From the NCBI GenBank assembly GCA_965153455.1, contig OZ234497.1, forward strand, positions 17,415,872 through 17,479,871: a stretch of DNA of 64,000 bases, written 5' to 3'. The notes below the pieces were generated by a model. The model was not told the DNA's origin. It saw only the letters and a list, made by a program, of their open reading frames with translations, and made no database searches. A program made the translations under genes and the position numbers. Shown one piece after another: positions 24,769-38,000 of this stretch. The stretch's first letter is position 1; every line of letters begins with the position of its first letter. This DNA is from Sphagnum compactum (taxonomy: Eukaryota > Bryophyta > Sphagnopsida > Sphagnales).

Positions 24769-26262
24769 CTAGAGTAAGAGTGCCTCAGTTTGACCCATTT
24801 GAGGAGGCAAAAAAACCCGCACTTCTCTCTCCTCTGAAAACACGTGATGCTTCGGGACCATGATCTCCAGACCTGCACAGGCCTCTGCATAGAAAGCTTT
24901 CAGCTCTGCATTTTCTGGAATCCTGGTTGCAAGTCCAATCTCCCGCACAAATTCACCAGGAGGGCAGTGTTCTGGATTTGGGTCTGTAAGTTTGAAGGTC
25001 CTATCACCCCTAATTACACATGGAGTCCGAGCAGTACTGGTACAATGAATTTTGACCACACCATGTGTCACAGTGTTGCGCCAGGACACCCTTAATCTCT
25101 GCATATCTGTGAAAGGCAGGCTCACCATAATAAGATATCCTTTGTCATCCTCGTAAATACTTTTGGCACCTGTAACAGGGCCACAAGCTTCTGTCATCAC
25201 CCCTGAGAAACTTGGAAGCCACCATGGCTGAAAACCATGAGTCCCTGACTGGTTCTCCATTCCTGCATAGTTAATAATAGGTACACAAGATTCAACTTCA
25301 TTACCAGATGGTAGGAGTCCAGTATTAAGGAGAGGCCGTGATTTTTTTTTCTTGCCTCCAGGATTCAAACTAAGACTGTCACTGCTGGCAGGGCTGGGCA
25401 GCTGACAGGTCAAGTTTAAATTGGCCCCATTCATTTTAGCAAACTTAGAGGATGAGTGCTTCTTGACAGTCCCATTTGGAGGTTTGATGGGAGAAGGCAA
25501 GCTCATTCGCTCAGAGTCAAACTCTGTGCTTGGAAGATTGCGCCACTCTGAGAATGCCTCTGCATCAGGTGGTATTGAGAAGTTGAGATCTCGACCAGTT
25601 AGTTGCATCCACCGCCGTTTGTCCTCATCAGAAACATTTGACAGATTGGGAGACCGCACAACCTCAACACCATGAACACACTGTGGATTTGACAAGCCTC
25701 TGTAATGTTTCCTCTGCATTCTGTGAGACCTAGCAAACCCTTTGTCTACACTGAAGGGAAATTGGGGTTCCCCAAACCGTGCATGCCCATTCATGTAACT
25801 CCGGAGCTGCATCTTACCCAGTGCATTCTCTGTCCTCTCCTTGAATGCCCACATGTACATGTTCTCCATGTCATGCTGGACCAGGAAGATATCTAGGCGC
25901 AAATCCGACTTGTCAAGCGGGCCTAGCAGCAACCCATCTCTGTTCATCTTGTTCTGGCACTTGTCTGACAGTGCAGGCCTGAAATAATGGTTGAAGAAAA
26001 ACCAAGCTCCCCAAATGGTATCACCCCGCCGCACCCAGCGCTTGCCCTTGTAGGATGTCAAGGTTCCCAGATCCTGGCTTTGGGAAGGAAGCAAGCCCAC
26101 ATCTAGCAAGTCCGAGGGTTTGGAACCCCAGGAGCTAATTTCCACAGACAAAGGCAAGTTGATGTCAGGCGGTCCACCCAACAAGCCTGTTTGCTGGGAC
26201 GACTCGCACACCTCGTGTGCTAGCGTATCCATGGACAAAGTGGTGAGCAACGGGTCCTCCAT
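24769..26262 (-). CDS. HSP20-like (alpha-crystallin fold) protein
   Basis: An intronless frame of 497 aa begins at MEDPLLTTLSMDTLAHEVC. Residues about 70-230 form a highly conserved-looking block (YKGKRWVRRGDTIWGAWFFF, LDIFLVQHDMENMYMW, QLRSYMNGHARFGE, RMQRKHYRGLSNPQC, RRWMQLTGRDLNFSIPP). A low-complexity Ser/Lys linker follows. The C-terminal part from about 355 (WWLPSFSGVMTEACGPVTGA, GYLIMVSLPFTDMQRLRVSW, then VHVFSEEREVRVFL-like end) has the shape of an HSP20/alpha-crystallin domain. It resembles the roughly 490-residue plant proteins annotated as HSP20-like chaperones. Their biochemical role is poorly defined, so no substrate or partner is claimed. The start is the first ATG of the frame, and upstream sequence is pyrimidine-rich and non-coding. 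There is no signal peptide or membrane segment. Confidence 0.85.
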   Translation of the reverse strand: MEDPLLTTLSMDTLAHEVCESSQQTGLLGGPPDINLPLSVEISSWGSKPSDLLDVGLLPSQSQDLGTLTSYKGKRWVRRGDTIWGAWFFFNHYFRPALSDKCQNKMNRDGLLLGPLDKSDLRLDIFLVQHDMENMYMWAFKERTENALGKMQLRSYMNGHARFGEPQFPFSVDKGFARSHRMQRKHYRGLSNPQCVHGVEVVRSPNLSNVSDEDKRRWMQLTGRDLNFSIPPDAEAFSEWRNLPSTEFDSERMSLPSPIKPPNGTVKKHSSSKFAKMNGANLNLTCQLPSPASSDSLSLNPGGKKKKSRPLLNTGLLPSGNEVESCVPIINYAGMENQSGTHGFQPWWLPSFSGVMTEACGPVTGAKSIYEDDKGYLIMVSLPFTDMQRLRVSWRNTVTHGVVKIHCTSTARTPCVIRGDRTFKLTDPNPEHCPPGEFVREIGLATRIPENAELKAFYAEACAGLEIMVPKHHVFSEEREVRVFLPPQMGQTEALLL

Positions 26263-29200
26263 TCTTGCTGCTGCTCCCAGCTCGATTGTTTTGCCGCTCC
26301 CCCTTTCCTTTTCCCCCTCTCAAACCTTGAGCAGCCTCAAAACCCTATCCTCAAACAAACCCCTTCCCAACAGCACGTGACTAGGCGATCGGAACCGGAT
26401 CTGCTCTGCAACAGGACCTGCATCCTTCACCCTCCTCACATACCCACACGACACACACATACATGTGTGCCCCTGACCTCTGCGCCCCATGCACTTCCCC
26501 CTCTCTCTCTCTCTACACTCAATGGTTATTACAACGGCCAAACCTCACACGATTCACATACCACCACCACCACCGATACAGCACTCCAGCCCACAACCAT
26601 CTGCCTTCTTCTTGCCCACTCCCCAGCAAACGCACCTCCAATTTTCCCCGATCTTCACTCCAACAACCTGCAACACATACACACACACGCCCACCCACAA
26701 CACCACCACCCAAACCTACTACACCCAAAACAAAAAAACCAGCAAGCAAGCAAAGCAATCAAGAAACAAGCTCCAGAGATTACCCCAAGAAGCAAAGAAA
26801 GAGTCCTCAGATAGCTGACGAAGTCAGCAACAGTATGAGTCTTGAGAGCAGCTTGCGACGACAAAAAAACAGACGACAGAAGAAGAGAGCAAAACCGCAG
26901 GTTTTCGTTTGGCGAAAGAGGGGGCGGCAGAAGACGAACAAGCGGCGATGACCATCTCTTTCTCTCTTCTGCAATACTACTGCTCACCGCAGTAGTGGCT
27001 AGTTAGCGTGAGACGAAGAAGCGAGAGCCGTCGGATGGCGAATCGGAAGGTTCAAAATCCACGAAACGGGACAGAAGAACGGTGCAGGGGATGAATGTGG
27101 GGGAAGAGGAGGAGGCGGAAGAGGAGGCGAGGGAGGAAGAATGCCTTTTTTGTTTTTTTCGTTTCTCGTATCCTGTTGATTTCATCTTTTTTGTCCTTTT
27201 TTGCTCTCCAGCAATTCGATCCCCAATCCACGCGCGCCTTCTTTTTCTTTTTTTTTTGGGTGCAGAAGAGGTGGAAGCTTTTGCATGCATGACCCTTGGC
27301 ATGCGGGTGGTGCAGCAGATTCCAGATCTCCAGGAGCCCAAATGGGATGGATGTGTGTGGTTTTCCAAAAGCTCAACAAAAGTCCCTTCTTTCTGACATC
27401 AATAACGGTAAGTCTGTAAACATCATCATCACCATCACCACCACCATCATCATCAACATCATCATTGTCATCATCATTGGCATCATCCTCCTCCTTCTGC
27501 TTCTTCTTCACCTTCATCTTGCCTGGTGATGACTCCAAACAAATGCAATAACTTTGCAAATGAAATGGGCACAATGTGTAGTTGACATACCTGGTGGGTT
27601 GAGTCTGGTAAGCTGGTATTTGAATCCACAACCATTTCCAAAACTTTGCATCAGGATGGTTTCTCTCCAGAGAGGTTAGAGGATTTGCTCTTGCTTACAA
27701 TGATCTTGATCTATTGCTGACTTCTGAGATACCTCCTAGGACATCTTTACTCTGAGGATTTCTCCTAGTATCTGAGAACTTGAGAACTCTTAGTTGGCCA
27801 CAATTCATTCATATCAATCCTGTAGAAAAGTAATAACACCACCATAGAACTCTCTTCTTCAGACGTGGTTTCCATAGGTCTGATCTCCGAATTCTGCGGT
27901 GAGCCAGGGATCTAGCTTGCATTCTATGGATTTTGGTTATATGCATGCAGAAAATGATTATATTATACTAGAATGTCTCATTGTTCTATCTAGAATCTGC
28001 AGGTTTTGTGGGATGTGAATCTCTTTGGTGGCAAGGGAAAAAGTGAATCCCTGCAGCTAGAGAGCATGAACCCTCCTTTTTCAGCCAATTGGGATGCACA
28101 TGTACAGAAAAGAAGATGGGTTAAAGCCACATTAACCACTGCTTGTACCTGGGCCTTGGTTTGTGCACATTTCCTTGATTGGTCTACAACTTTGAAAAGT
28201 CCCAGAGTAAAGCACTTTCTCAGGCTTTTCTCTCACCTTCCTTAATTGGTTGTATTGTAACCACCTCTTTTTTTTTTGGGTTGTGGCCCCCTACACTCTG
28301 CAAGGATCTTATTCGTCTTTTTCCCAATATCTTGGCAGTCCGGGTTTTCAGTTTGTCACGAGGTTTATCTGTGTTGAAACTTTGTAGGCATATCCTGTAA
28401 CCTGTTGTGTGTGCAACAATAAAAGCAGATACATGTGTGTATGATTGATTACTTTGTGTCAAACTATGGTCAATCCCCACCCCCCTCTCTATCCCCCACC
28501 TGTGCAGAGCAAGTAGCATCAAGAGGTTTAGGAGAATGTTCAAAAGAATCAAAGAGTTGAGGTTTGAAAGTGTTTTAAGTAAACCAACCAAAGAGTTGAG
28601 CTGAATCCTTTGCCACCTCTCCTGACACCACTTGTCACCTGTGACACATCTGAGAGCTCACAAATTCAACAATTTCGGTGTCAAGGGGGGGGGGGGGGGG
28701 GGGAGTTGGAGATATAAAAAGAGAAGAAAGAAAGAGTGAGATTCATCTTCCTGTTGCCTCTTCTCTCTATCATTCTAGGGTTTCGAATGAACAAGATTAT
28801 GATTGATTCATCACAATTTTAGTATAGATGTTGGAATATTGACAGTGGACATTGTTCACATGGTTCCTAGCTGGTGTTAGGTATCCTTACCCCACATTTG
28901 GCAGTTCGTGGTCACATTTGGGTTTTCCTGCAGATGGGGCTCCCTCAACAAGAAACTCATTATAGAGTGTCATGAAAGGCAAAATGATTGTAGAAAACCA
29001 CAATACACATAAACATTCCTACGACACCGTTCCCACTTATAGGTGTTTGTTGGAATCAGACACTTAAAAGAATGAAACATACAAGCTTTGATCATCTCCA
29101 TCAAAACCAAAATCCAGAAACTACCAAATGTAAGAAACAATGACCTTTGTCAAGCTCAACCACTTGTTCAGAATGTTAGAATTCTATCCTAAATTCTAAC

Positions 29201-29602
29201 AGGAAATATACTTTAACCACATATCAATCTTCAGGAGCACAGTCCTGCTGCCTTCATATACACAAGGAAAAGAGAGTTTCCTCCTCCTTATCAACTAAAA
29301 CTGTTTCACTCCTCACAACACACTAGCAAATAAATAGCCAGTTGGAAAATCTGGCTAATCTGTGTAAGACAGCAAGTGACCAGTTTTGTTTAGTTCACTG
29401 AATCCTAGAGAATGGGTGAAGTGCTTGAAATAAAGGTCAAGGACTCTCAGGAAATTCAAGATAGTTGAACAGCCTTTGTTGGTTCATGTAACTTATGAAC
29501 CTGAAATCCTGATGTGACATACTGTATGTTTGCTGAATTGCCCATCTACAAATGTCATGCCTGCCAATTTTCACATGAAAATATGAAAATTAATGGAGGA
29601 GG
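26263..29602. other. Spacer between the HSP20-like and deformylase genes
   Basis: 26263-27000 is probably promoter and 5' leader of the HSP20-like gene, C-rich on the + strand with CA and CT runs. 27421-27525 is a CAT/CAC trinucleotide microsatellite that would read as poly-Asp on the minus strand. A G homopolymer of about 18 lies at 28686-28703. No further gene is recognised. The 149-codon minus frame at 27182-27631 is largely a product of the microsatellite. Confidence 0.5.
27421..27525. repeat. CAT/CAC-type trinucleotide microsatellite
   Basis: Imperfect runs of CAT, CAC, and later CTC and CTT triplets extend for about 105 bases. Confidence 0.9.
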
Positions 29603-32600
29603 CTATGAAAATACAATAGTTTTGTTGTTGCTGTAGCGTAGGATGCGCAGCTCACAGTAGTACTTTATAGCCTTGGCTAGGCACTGCTTTTCAAGATTCT
29701 CTGAACGTGTTGCAAAAGAATGAAGACTGTCCCTATGAGAAATCCGGTCCACCTAAACACCACATTAAGAAACCACACATAGGATTATTTTTACTTTCAG
29801 TTCAAAGACAAAGTAGCCACTGCACGGAGTGGAAGTAACACCTAATCCAGAGGGAAACCCTATATCATATTGGAAAAAGAGTACCTTAGGTGACTACAGT
29901 ACTTACAACCTCCACATTCAGCAAGAGGTTCCATAATTGAGAAGTCAGCACACAGCATTCTGCTCGCAGTGCACCCATTCTTAGGTTCATATCTATGAGA
30001 TCACAGAGAAAGTTCCACAATAATGCTTTGAATGCAACTATTGTGCCCAAAAAAAAAATGAGAACAAGTGCAGTCATAACCTTGTGAGTGTAATTCACAA
30101 AGCATCAGGCCATCACCTTCATCATGAATAGCAGTAATTAGCTGCCATCACTCCCCACTGACTTCATCAGCTCCTGACAGTAGTTGTAGATATGTATATA
30201 CATAAATCAGCTCAAAGTTCATGCAAAAATCAGTGTACTGAGTTTTCGCCACATTTTCCAGAAGCGACTGGAAAAGTCAGTCATGATGTTTGCAAGCCTT
30301 AGCTTCAGTTATGTTCATGCTGACAAATGATGGATCTAAGCAAGGTGAAGTACCCTGTGATAGTTCAGCATAATGCTGCTGTAATTTTGATGAGATCGCA
30401 GAGAAAACTACACAATATCATTTCAAAATCAACCATTGTATCAGTTCCAGCAAAACCAAAACCAGCATGACAAGAATGAGTGTGGTCATAACCTTATGAG
30501 TGTCACTCAAAACACATTCAGCATGCAGTGACTAGCTGTTATGACTCCCAACAGGATGGTGCTGCAACAGGATAATTTACCTACCATTTGCTCGATGATT
30601 GGACCATCGTCAAGTTCTTCAGTGACAAAATGGCTGGTAGCACCTATGAGTTTTACCCCAGCTTCATATGCCTAAAACAATCCAACATAACCATAAATCA
30701 AATCTCACATCAATCAGCCCTCCATATTTGGAATGAGAGAAATGCAATGAAAGATATTATAGACATGGTTTCAAAGCGATGCTGTGTTGTAATTGGGCAA
30801 TATCACACTGTATTGCATTGATTTTGCTGTAAATCTTGTGAAGTTAGTGGTTCTTGGTTGAACCTGTCTATATGGATTTGCTCCCTTGAATGAAGGCAAG
30901 AGACCATGATGGATGTTGATGATGTCCTTCTTATAATGTCTAAGGAACTCTGGTGATAGCACCTGCATCAGAAACTTGTGAATGATTGACTGACTGCACT
31001 GCACAACTGAAAAGCAAATTCACATCAATGCTGCCCTGGGTGTCTGCAAAAAGATTCTTTCAGGTGAGACAGCTCTGCATGCACTTAAAAATCAAACAGA
31101 TTTTTGGCAACCCAGACCTTCCAAATTTGAGCACAGCTGAACAAGGGATGGTGGGGCCTGGCATAGTAGAAGAACCAAATCCAGCTGGGAGCTGATCCCA
31201 GAAGAATTCAGATGCATGTGATGGCAACAAGTTCAGACAGAAAACTCCCACAGCTCACCCTATACCTATGCACTAAGGATGCAGATCTTCTTAATATCCT
31301 TAAGACTTATACTCTGTTCACAGCTATTACCTGCATGTAGCGGGCTAACACCAGGAAGTCAGTCCCTGAGACAAGATTGAGTATCTCAGGTTCACGCTTA
31401 TTGCCCTTGCTCGTAGGCAGATAATGGTAAGGAATACCATGCCTCTCCAAGAAGCGAACAACATGAGTATTTGGCCCGCGATCATGGTTGCTGTAGTTAT
31501 TTGCCACCGAACTCATTGTGAGTCAGAAGTAGACCAAATTGTGCCAAGGCTGGCATTGGCATTTACTATGCCACCAAATGTCAACTTGCAAACCATATTG
31601 CTGCAGATGGTCTGCTCCTTGACTCTGGATGGTTTCTCAACAAGAATGAAAGCAAGAGAGAGAAAGGGAGAGAAGCTACGGAGAGCAATCAGAGCAAGGA
31701 TAATACCTAATGACACATCCTATATCAACAGGAAGCTCGCCTTCTTGCCAGCGATACAAAAGATCAACCAAACAATGATCCTGCAGGTACAATTCACATG
31801 TCTCAATGCCCTCGACCAGAGACACAACTGTGGCATTCATCCATGCAAAAGGCTCTTCTGTGTTCACTTGCTTCTGCTCTCTACTACTTACCTGCCAGGA
31901 TGCAAGCACAGCCATCTTTAAGTCAGGATCCTTGCTTGGGATTTGTACAATCGACTTGTCTGCATTGAACAATCTGGAAAGCTGAGAAAAGTCATCATCC
32001 ATGACAGCCCGGGGCCACTGCACAGGATCAAATGCAAACTCACTGGCAACTGGTGTAAGCCCACTTCAGAAGAAATCACAGTGCAAGAAATGTTGAGTCC
32101 ACTCGAATGTTGGTTAGCAGGAAGCTGGAAGCTCAAGAAAGAGCAAGATATAAGCTGAAGACACATGGTATTTCCTTAAAGGAGCACAATATAGCTTAAA
32201 TACACACAGGGAACCTTTACTGATAAAAGAAGATCATTTAGGCTGTGTGGCTAAGTGAGCCTTACCTTCGTGAATAAAATACAGGCTTTCCCCCATCGAA
32301 ATCAATGTACAGATCAACGTTGAGGATATTTGCTCCACGAGATGCAATACACCTCGATATACTGGCAACAATGCCAAGCTGATCCTGCATCAAGCATTGC
32401 GCATGCATTCAGATCCTGCACATTTTGGTTGACAGTTTCTGCAGATGTCTCTTGATTTAAAATACATCTTCACAAGTACTGAGACCTTGTCCAACCTTGT
32501 GAATTAGGTCAACCTGTATAGAAATAAGAGAGGGATGACCCACTAAAAGGCTAAAAGAGATTTGTAGATCTGATAACATTACAGCAAAATATCAGTAAGC

Positions 32601-33442
32601 ATGAAAGAGAGGAAGCCCAACCCTAAATTGAACAGAGATGATGAACCCAAAAACTAAGGAGGAGTTTGAACAACAACAGCAAAAGTCATACACACGCTCA
32701 GATGCCTACAACACCAATATTGTATAGTATAACATTCCCACTGCTTTCATCAGCTCCCAGCAGTGGGTGCAGGTCAATGTCAAACACTAGTAAAGAACAT
32801 CCTGAGTTTCTGTCACAAGACTTGCAGTAACAGGAAAAATCGCAGCCATAACGCTGGCTAGCTCAACAGAATATACATGGAAGAAAGATGGAAGAACGAG
32901 GAATACCCAAAGCAAAAGAAAAAGGAAAGGAAAAAGTAAATGAAAAACCCCGACAAGAAAAGAGGAAAAAAAAGAAGGGAGAGAAATAAGATGGAGATGG
33001 GACCTTGAGAGGTTTCTGATCAAACAGTATGAGAACATAACAGCAAACTGCAGCAGGCAGTGAAGAAAGAACACCAAATGGAAGCAAAGAAGTGAATTCA
33101 AAACGGGTATGAACAAAAGCGACATGGCCAATTGGTTCTGTTTCGAAATCACCAAAAAAAAAACACTCCATGTTTGCTACAGAAAACCTCACAGCATTTC
33201 GAAAAAGCGAAAGAACAAAAGCGTCGTTTCTCCTTCTTCACACTTACAGTGCACTGGAAAACGTGAACGCCGTGAAGTCTGCTGTTGGAATGTCCCTGCG
33301 TCTCTGCTTTGCCTACGTAAAACCGCGCGCGCCTGGATTCACGGTCACCGTTCCCATTGGAAGTGCATCCGAATCTGCGCAATCCACCAGCGATGAGGTT
33401 TCGACGTCGCGCCAATCTCGTCGTCACCTTCTCCACCAGCAT
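29603..33442 (-). CDS. purU: Formyltetrahydrofolate deformylase (10-formyl-THF hydrolase), organellar
   Basis: Eight exons on the minus strand: 33442-33248, 32384-32266, 32042-31892, 31780-31707, 31511-31331, 30962-30864, 30671-30585, 29752-29603, giving 351 aa with GT-AG introns. The first about 45 residues are Arg-rich with few acids, fitting mitochondrial targeting. An ACT domain follows ([29 protein letters not shown]). The formyltransferase-type catalytic domain carries the expected Asn in NYSNHDRG, His in [17 protein letters not shown] (His258/259) and Asp in [12 protein letters not shown] (Asp294/295). The enzyme hydrolyses 10-formyl-THF to formate and THF. In plants it prevents 5-formyl-THF build-up during photorespiration (family knowledge). 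Every junction keeps frame and family sequence. Intron 7 is filled by two copies of a dispersed repeat. Length is slightly above that of bacterial PurU, as expected with a presequence. Confidence 0.93.
29995..30560 (-). repeat. Two diverged copies of a dispersed repeat inside purU intron 7
   Basis: Copy A (about 29995-30180) and copy B (about 30385-30560) share GATC(A/G)CAGAGAAA, a tract of A residues or CCAAAACC, AGTCATAACCTT-like and TGAGTGT(C/A)A(T/C)TCA, CATCA/CATTCAGC, and CTCCC. Copy A ends with CACTGACTTCATCAGCTCC. Period is about 390 bases. Related sequence occurs outside the gene. Confidence 0.7.
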
Positions 33443-34737
33443 TTTTTTTGGGGGGGCCTAAACAGAAGAAGAATCTCACCACCACGCTCCTCCTCCTCCT
33501 CCTCCTCGCACTTCGCGCCACCACATTCCAACAAAATTCCTCCTTAACAAGGACAACAACTCAGGACACAAACCCCGAAAAAAGAAGAAGAAGAAGTTAA
33601 AAAAAAACAGAAAACTCTTCACCACACCATGAATCTTCCACCAAAACTGGACCCCAAAAATCAAACACCAACAGATCCTACAATTACAAAACCTCCATGA
33701 AATCTGAGACAGAAGCAACCAAAAAAAAAAAACCCCGGGAATTAGAGTAGAGAGAAAATTACGATGGGGGAAAGCAGCGGAGAGAGAGAGAGATGAGAAG
33801 AAGACCGACTCGTCGCTCCTTGGCAACAGCGAAGGAGCAAATCGCGGCAACAAAACAGCGAGCGAGCGAGCGAGGGAGACATAATCCAGCAAAGATAGAT
33901 ATCGATCAAGATAAGCGGCCAGAAATTTACGACAATTTTTTATTGCGAACTGGATATTGTTTGAACAGAAATGAAATTTCTCTGGTTTTTTTTTTTTTTG
34001 GCTCAGTTTCAATTTCATTTCTGACAATTATGCCAAAAATCCTGAGTCCAGGGCTGCTGTATTTAATCATGATCTAAATAAGCTGTCTCTGTTTTCTTTT
34101 TCTTTTTATCATTATTATTATTTTTGGCCCTTTTAGCAATTTTATTGGGGGCGAAGTTTCGCCACTTTTCCACCAAAAAACAATCCAATGTGACTCAGAA
34201 CAAGTCCTTTTTGCGCCCAAAGTCGCCAGAATTATATAGCAAAACCTTTTTTTTTGAATTCATCATATTATATAGATAATAGGTTCCAGCAGGTAGCCAA
34301 AAATATAGCAGGATTCTTACAAAATTTTCACTTTCCTCTGTTTTTTTAATTTTAAAAATTATTAATTTTATTAATTTATTATTATTTAAATTTTATAATT
34401 TTATAATTTTTATTTATAAATTAATTTTAGAAACAAAATTTCCAAAAAAAATTGTTGACCAACCAATTCCTTTTTACAAATGCTTTTGCAGAAATAATTC
34501 AAGTGTTTCATTATGAGTCTGAATACATAGAAGGAACAGGTCAGGTCCCCCACCCCCCCTCTTACCATTTTTGTTTTTAGTTTATTTGAGAAAGAATTTA
34601 GGAAACAAAGATCTTGAGGATTTTGTCCACTCTCTCTCTACATAGGAGGAGTCCCACTTGCCTTCCTTAGGCTATGTTCTTCTGACTTTAATAAACTTTC
34701 AACCATATTTTTGCCACTCTCAATCAATCACTAAATT

Positions 34738-34866
34738 CATAAATAAATAAATAAATAAAGGAAAAACACCCGACAAGGGAATAAGAGAAGAAAAAAAGAA
34801 AAAAGGACTAATAAATAAATAAAGGAAAAATACCCGACAAGGGAATAATAGAAGGAAAAAAAAGAA
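34738..34866. repeat. Tandem duplication of about 65 bp
   Basis: Both copies contain ATAAATAAAGGAAAAA, then ACCCGACAAGGGAATAA, and end in a purine-rich GAAGGAAAAAAA-type tract. Confidence 0.8.
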
Positions 34867-35055
34867 GACTGAAGTCCTAACTAAAGATCACACTCCAAAG
34901 TGTAGAACCCACAATGGGGAGCCTTAAGAGGAGAAAACACGAAACCTAAGACTTAAACCTATCACCAATAGTATGAAGCAATACATGCAAAGAGATGGGT
35001 GAAAAACTTTGGAAGGACACCAATCGAGATAAGAGGACCGCTAGAGCCTTTTATT

Positions 35056-35090
35056 GACTACTAGTTTGAACCCCGTGCCTAATGCACATG
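35056..35090 (-). mobile_element. Possible Helitron 3' end
   Basis: Read on the minus strand, GTGCATTAGGCAC forms a short hairpin (GTGC/GCAC). It is followed after about ten bases (GGGGTTCAAA) by CTAG and then T, matching the Helitron 3' terminus layout (hairpin, then CTRR, target T). No 5' TC end and no helicase gene were found, so only the terminus is proposed. Confidence 0.3.
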
Positions 35091-38000
35091 TGTGTTATTT
35101 CAACAATGTTTTGGTTCATGTTTTAGTTTTTTTCTAAAACTTTTATCTTTTTATCTTAGGTCCACAATTTTGTTCCATAGCATTATTAGGTGACCACAAG
35201 GATTTTTTTTATTTTCTATTTTCTTGGGTCACCATTAACACCTTAAAGCATGCAAATAATGTTTTCCCTAGTTGTCTAATTGCATGGAAATTTACCCAGC
35301 TTTTTCAAAATGGGGTGGTTATTAGATCATAGGATGACCGTGGATGTAGAAGTTGTTAGTTGTTCATGGCATTCTTTTTTTTTTAAAAGGATGTATTGAA
35401 ATTTTTGCAAAGCCTATTTATCTATGAAGGAACGTAATTTGTTTTGTTTTGTTTGTGACATTGAGATCTCCAAAACCATGGCGCATCTTTTTTGTGGTCT
35501 TGGTGCCATTGGAAAGCCCTCGATGACTAGGGGTGCAATGAATTGGGTTTCATAATATTTCAACCTACAATGGAGAAGCAATTGAATATTGAACAACTTT
35601 TTCACTTAAAAATTTGTTTAAATAAATTTCTTTTATAATTATAAAAAATTTGGGTGCATACTTGGCATTGTTGGGAAAGATCACAATGAGTAAGATTTAA
35701 TGAGGGTGATTTGGAAGTTTTTAGACCTAACATGCGGGAGAAATCGAAATCGAGTATTTTTGTCATTGAAAATTCAATTAAATTACCAAACAAATATTTT
35801 TGAAGAAAAAAAATAGTTGGGTAACCAGTTCACACTTGGGCCAACAGCATAGGCTGCACTAGTTACACTGAACATACAATTTAAACCCGAATATGGGTTC
35901 CCATCAGGTTCCCAATGTGTTCCCCAAGGGTGCTCCCAATAGCACCTCGCTTTAATCCCATTTGTTTTGCCCAAAGTCCTCCCCTTCTCACCTATGTAGT
36001 TGGGCCAAAGGGAAAGGCACTCCATCTTTCCATAGAATCTTCTATTTTGGGGAAGCTCCATAGTTTCAACTTTGTTTTTTTTTGCCATGGGCCAATCAAA
36101 TTTGGCTCATTGCACCAAAAGAAAAGTTGGACTTATGAGGCACCCCCAACTAATTAATATGAAACCGAATATTGGGCTCTTTTGGTAGTGTCATTTCACA
36201 AAGTCCCTTGAGAAATATCCTCTTATCATCTAAATACTAACCTTGTTCACATTAGAAGTTTCATGGCCACATCTCCAAACAATCATATCAGCCAAACTTG
36301 TGTTAGTGCCACAAAAGGAATCATCGATACAAAGCAAATTGGAACAAATCAACTTTAGATGATTAGTGGTGGGCTTGTAATGGCTTTTGTGAACAAGCTT
36401 CTTGATGACATTCGAGATCATATTTGCAAGACATATGAATTCTTTTTTATTGAAAAATAAAAAGAAAGCCAACACAACTTTATTTCATGAAGTTACATAC
36501 GAGGGAAAAAACAAACAACAATAAGCCATTTAAAAAGGACTATGAAAGGACAAAACTAAGGAGACAAATTCATGAAAACAAAAGGGGGTTGAAAGTTGAA
36601 ACAATAAGTAGCTTGTAGCAATACCAGGTTTTTATATAGGAATGTGTAAAACTCCAAAGAAAAAGTTTGGACATTAGGGTAATTTGCAAAGAACCTTTCT
36701 TTCTTACATTCTATGGATTGCCCACTTTTGAGAGGTGGGCTTCACAAGTCCTTCACAACATTGCTATTTTGGAAGGCCATGGATCAAGGACCATTTTCAA
36801 CAAACACATAATTGGTTTCATAATTGGTTGTGAGTTCAATTCACTAATAGGCCATGCCACATTGTTATATGCTAGCTAATTCTAGTAAGGGGTCACCAAC
36901 TCACCAAGTCAATGATATATGTAGCCATCCAACTAACAATGTGAGTACTTTTGGTCAAATTCTTGGGGAGGTTGGGTGAAGAAAGGGTTAGGGTTGAACA
37001 TATTGCCCCTAGTGTAGCTTTTAAATTGAAAAGAAGGAATAGCTTGATGAGTTGTTTCATGAAACAAGAGTCACTTGGTCGCTCGTGGTTGGCAAACTAA
37101 TTGAAAGGTTCCTTTTTTTGGCATGGTAAACTTAGTTGGATAATACTAAATTGGCATTTTTCTTCATTGCATTCATTTACAAAACTATCAATGCACATTA
37201 TACAATAGCTACTTTTGTCAACTTTCATATAAATTATGGTTATTATTATTGAAAAATCCAAAATTAGTTTCATTATATTTCCTTTCAAACATAGTATACC
37301 ATCACTCTCTAGTGCCAATCCATTTTTCCCAAAATCACCTTGTCATAGCAAATAAAAATCAACCTCCAAAGTAAAAAAAATTTAATAATTTGACTTTGAG
37401 TATATTATGAAAACAAAAATAGAGATGGTCATTGTTAATGTCAAGTCAATGCATGTTAAGGTGGCTCACTTTTGATTTTACAATGTCAATTTATGTGTTG
37501 TGACTGTAAATGTAATGATTAATTAATGTTTTGCATATAAAAAATTCAATAAAATTTTGTTTTAAATTATTAATTTGAATATGTATATAATGTGGGTGTG
37601 TTTTATGAATAATTTAGCAAATTATAAAATTTATGGACTTTGAAAGGTAAAATCATGAACTTTCACACTTGAAAGCAATATTCATATATAGATATCAAAA
37701 TGATCAAACGATTGATATTAGGATTGTTAAGGACTTTGCTTTAGTTAAACAATATATCAATAAAATAAAATTTTAAAAATTTTGCACCATTTCAAATGTT
37801 GATTACTATTAATAGATTTTGTAGGTTAATGTTAAAAACATGGGTCCATATCATATTTTTTAATATAAATTCACCCTACCTTGCAAAATATCCACATGCA
37901 TTTGAGATGTCCCAAGATGCAATCCTATGACAAATGTAAAATTTATATACATGCTCATGGAAAAGAAAGAGTGTCCCATTGCTATTGAACACGTAAGGTC

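Noticed and set aside
27182-27631. 149-codon minus-strand frame with poly-Asp stretch
   Set aside because: The acidic run is the translated CAT/CAC microsatellite. The frame does not connect by clear splice sites to a known domain.
36667-36879. 70-codon + frame as a gene
   Set aside because: The codons look unremarkable, there is no family match and the surroundings are AT-rich spacer.
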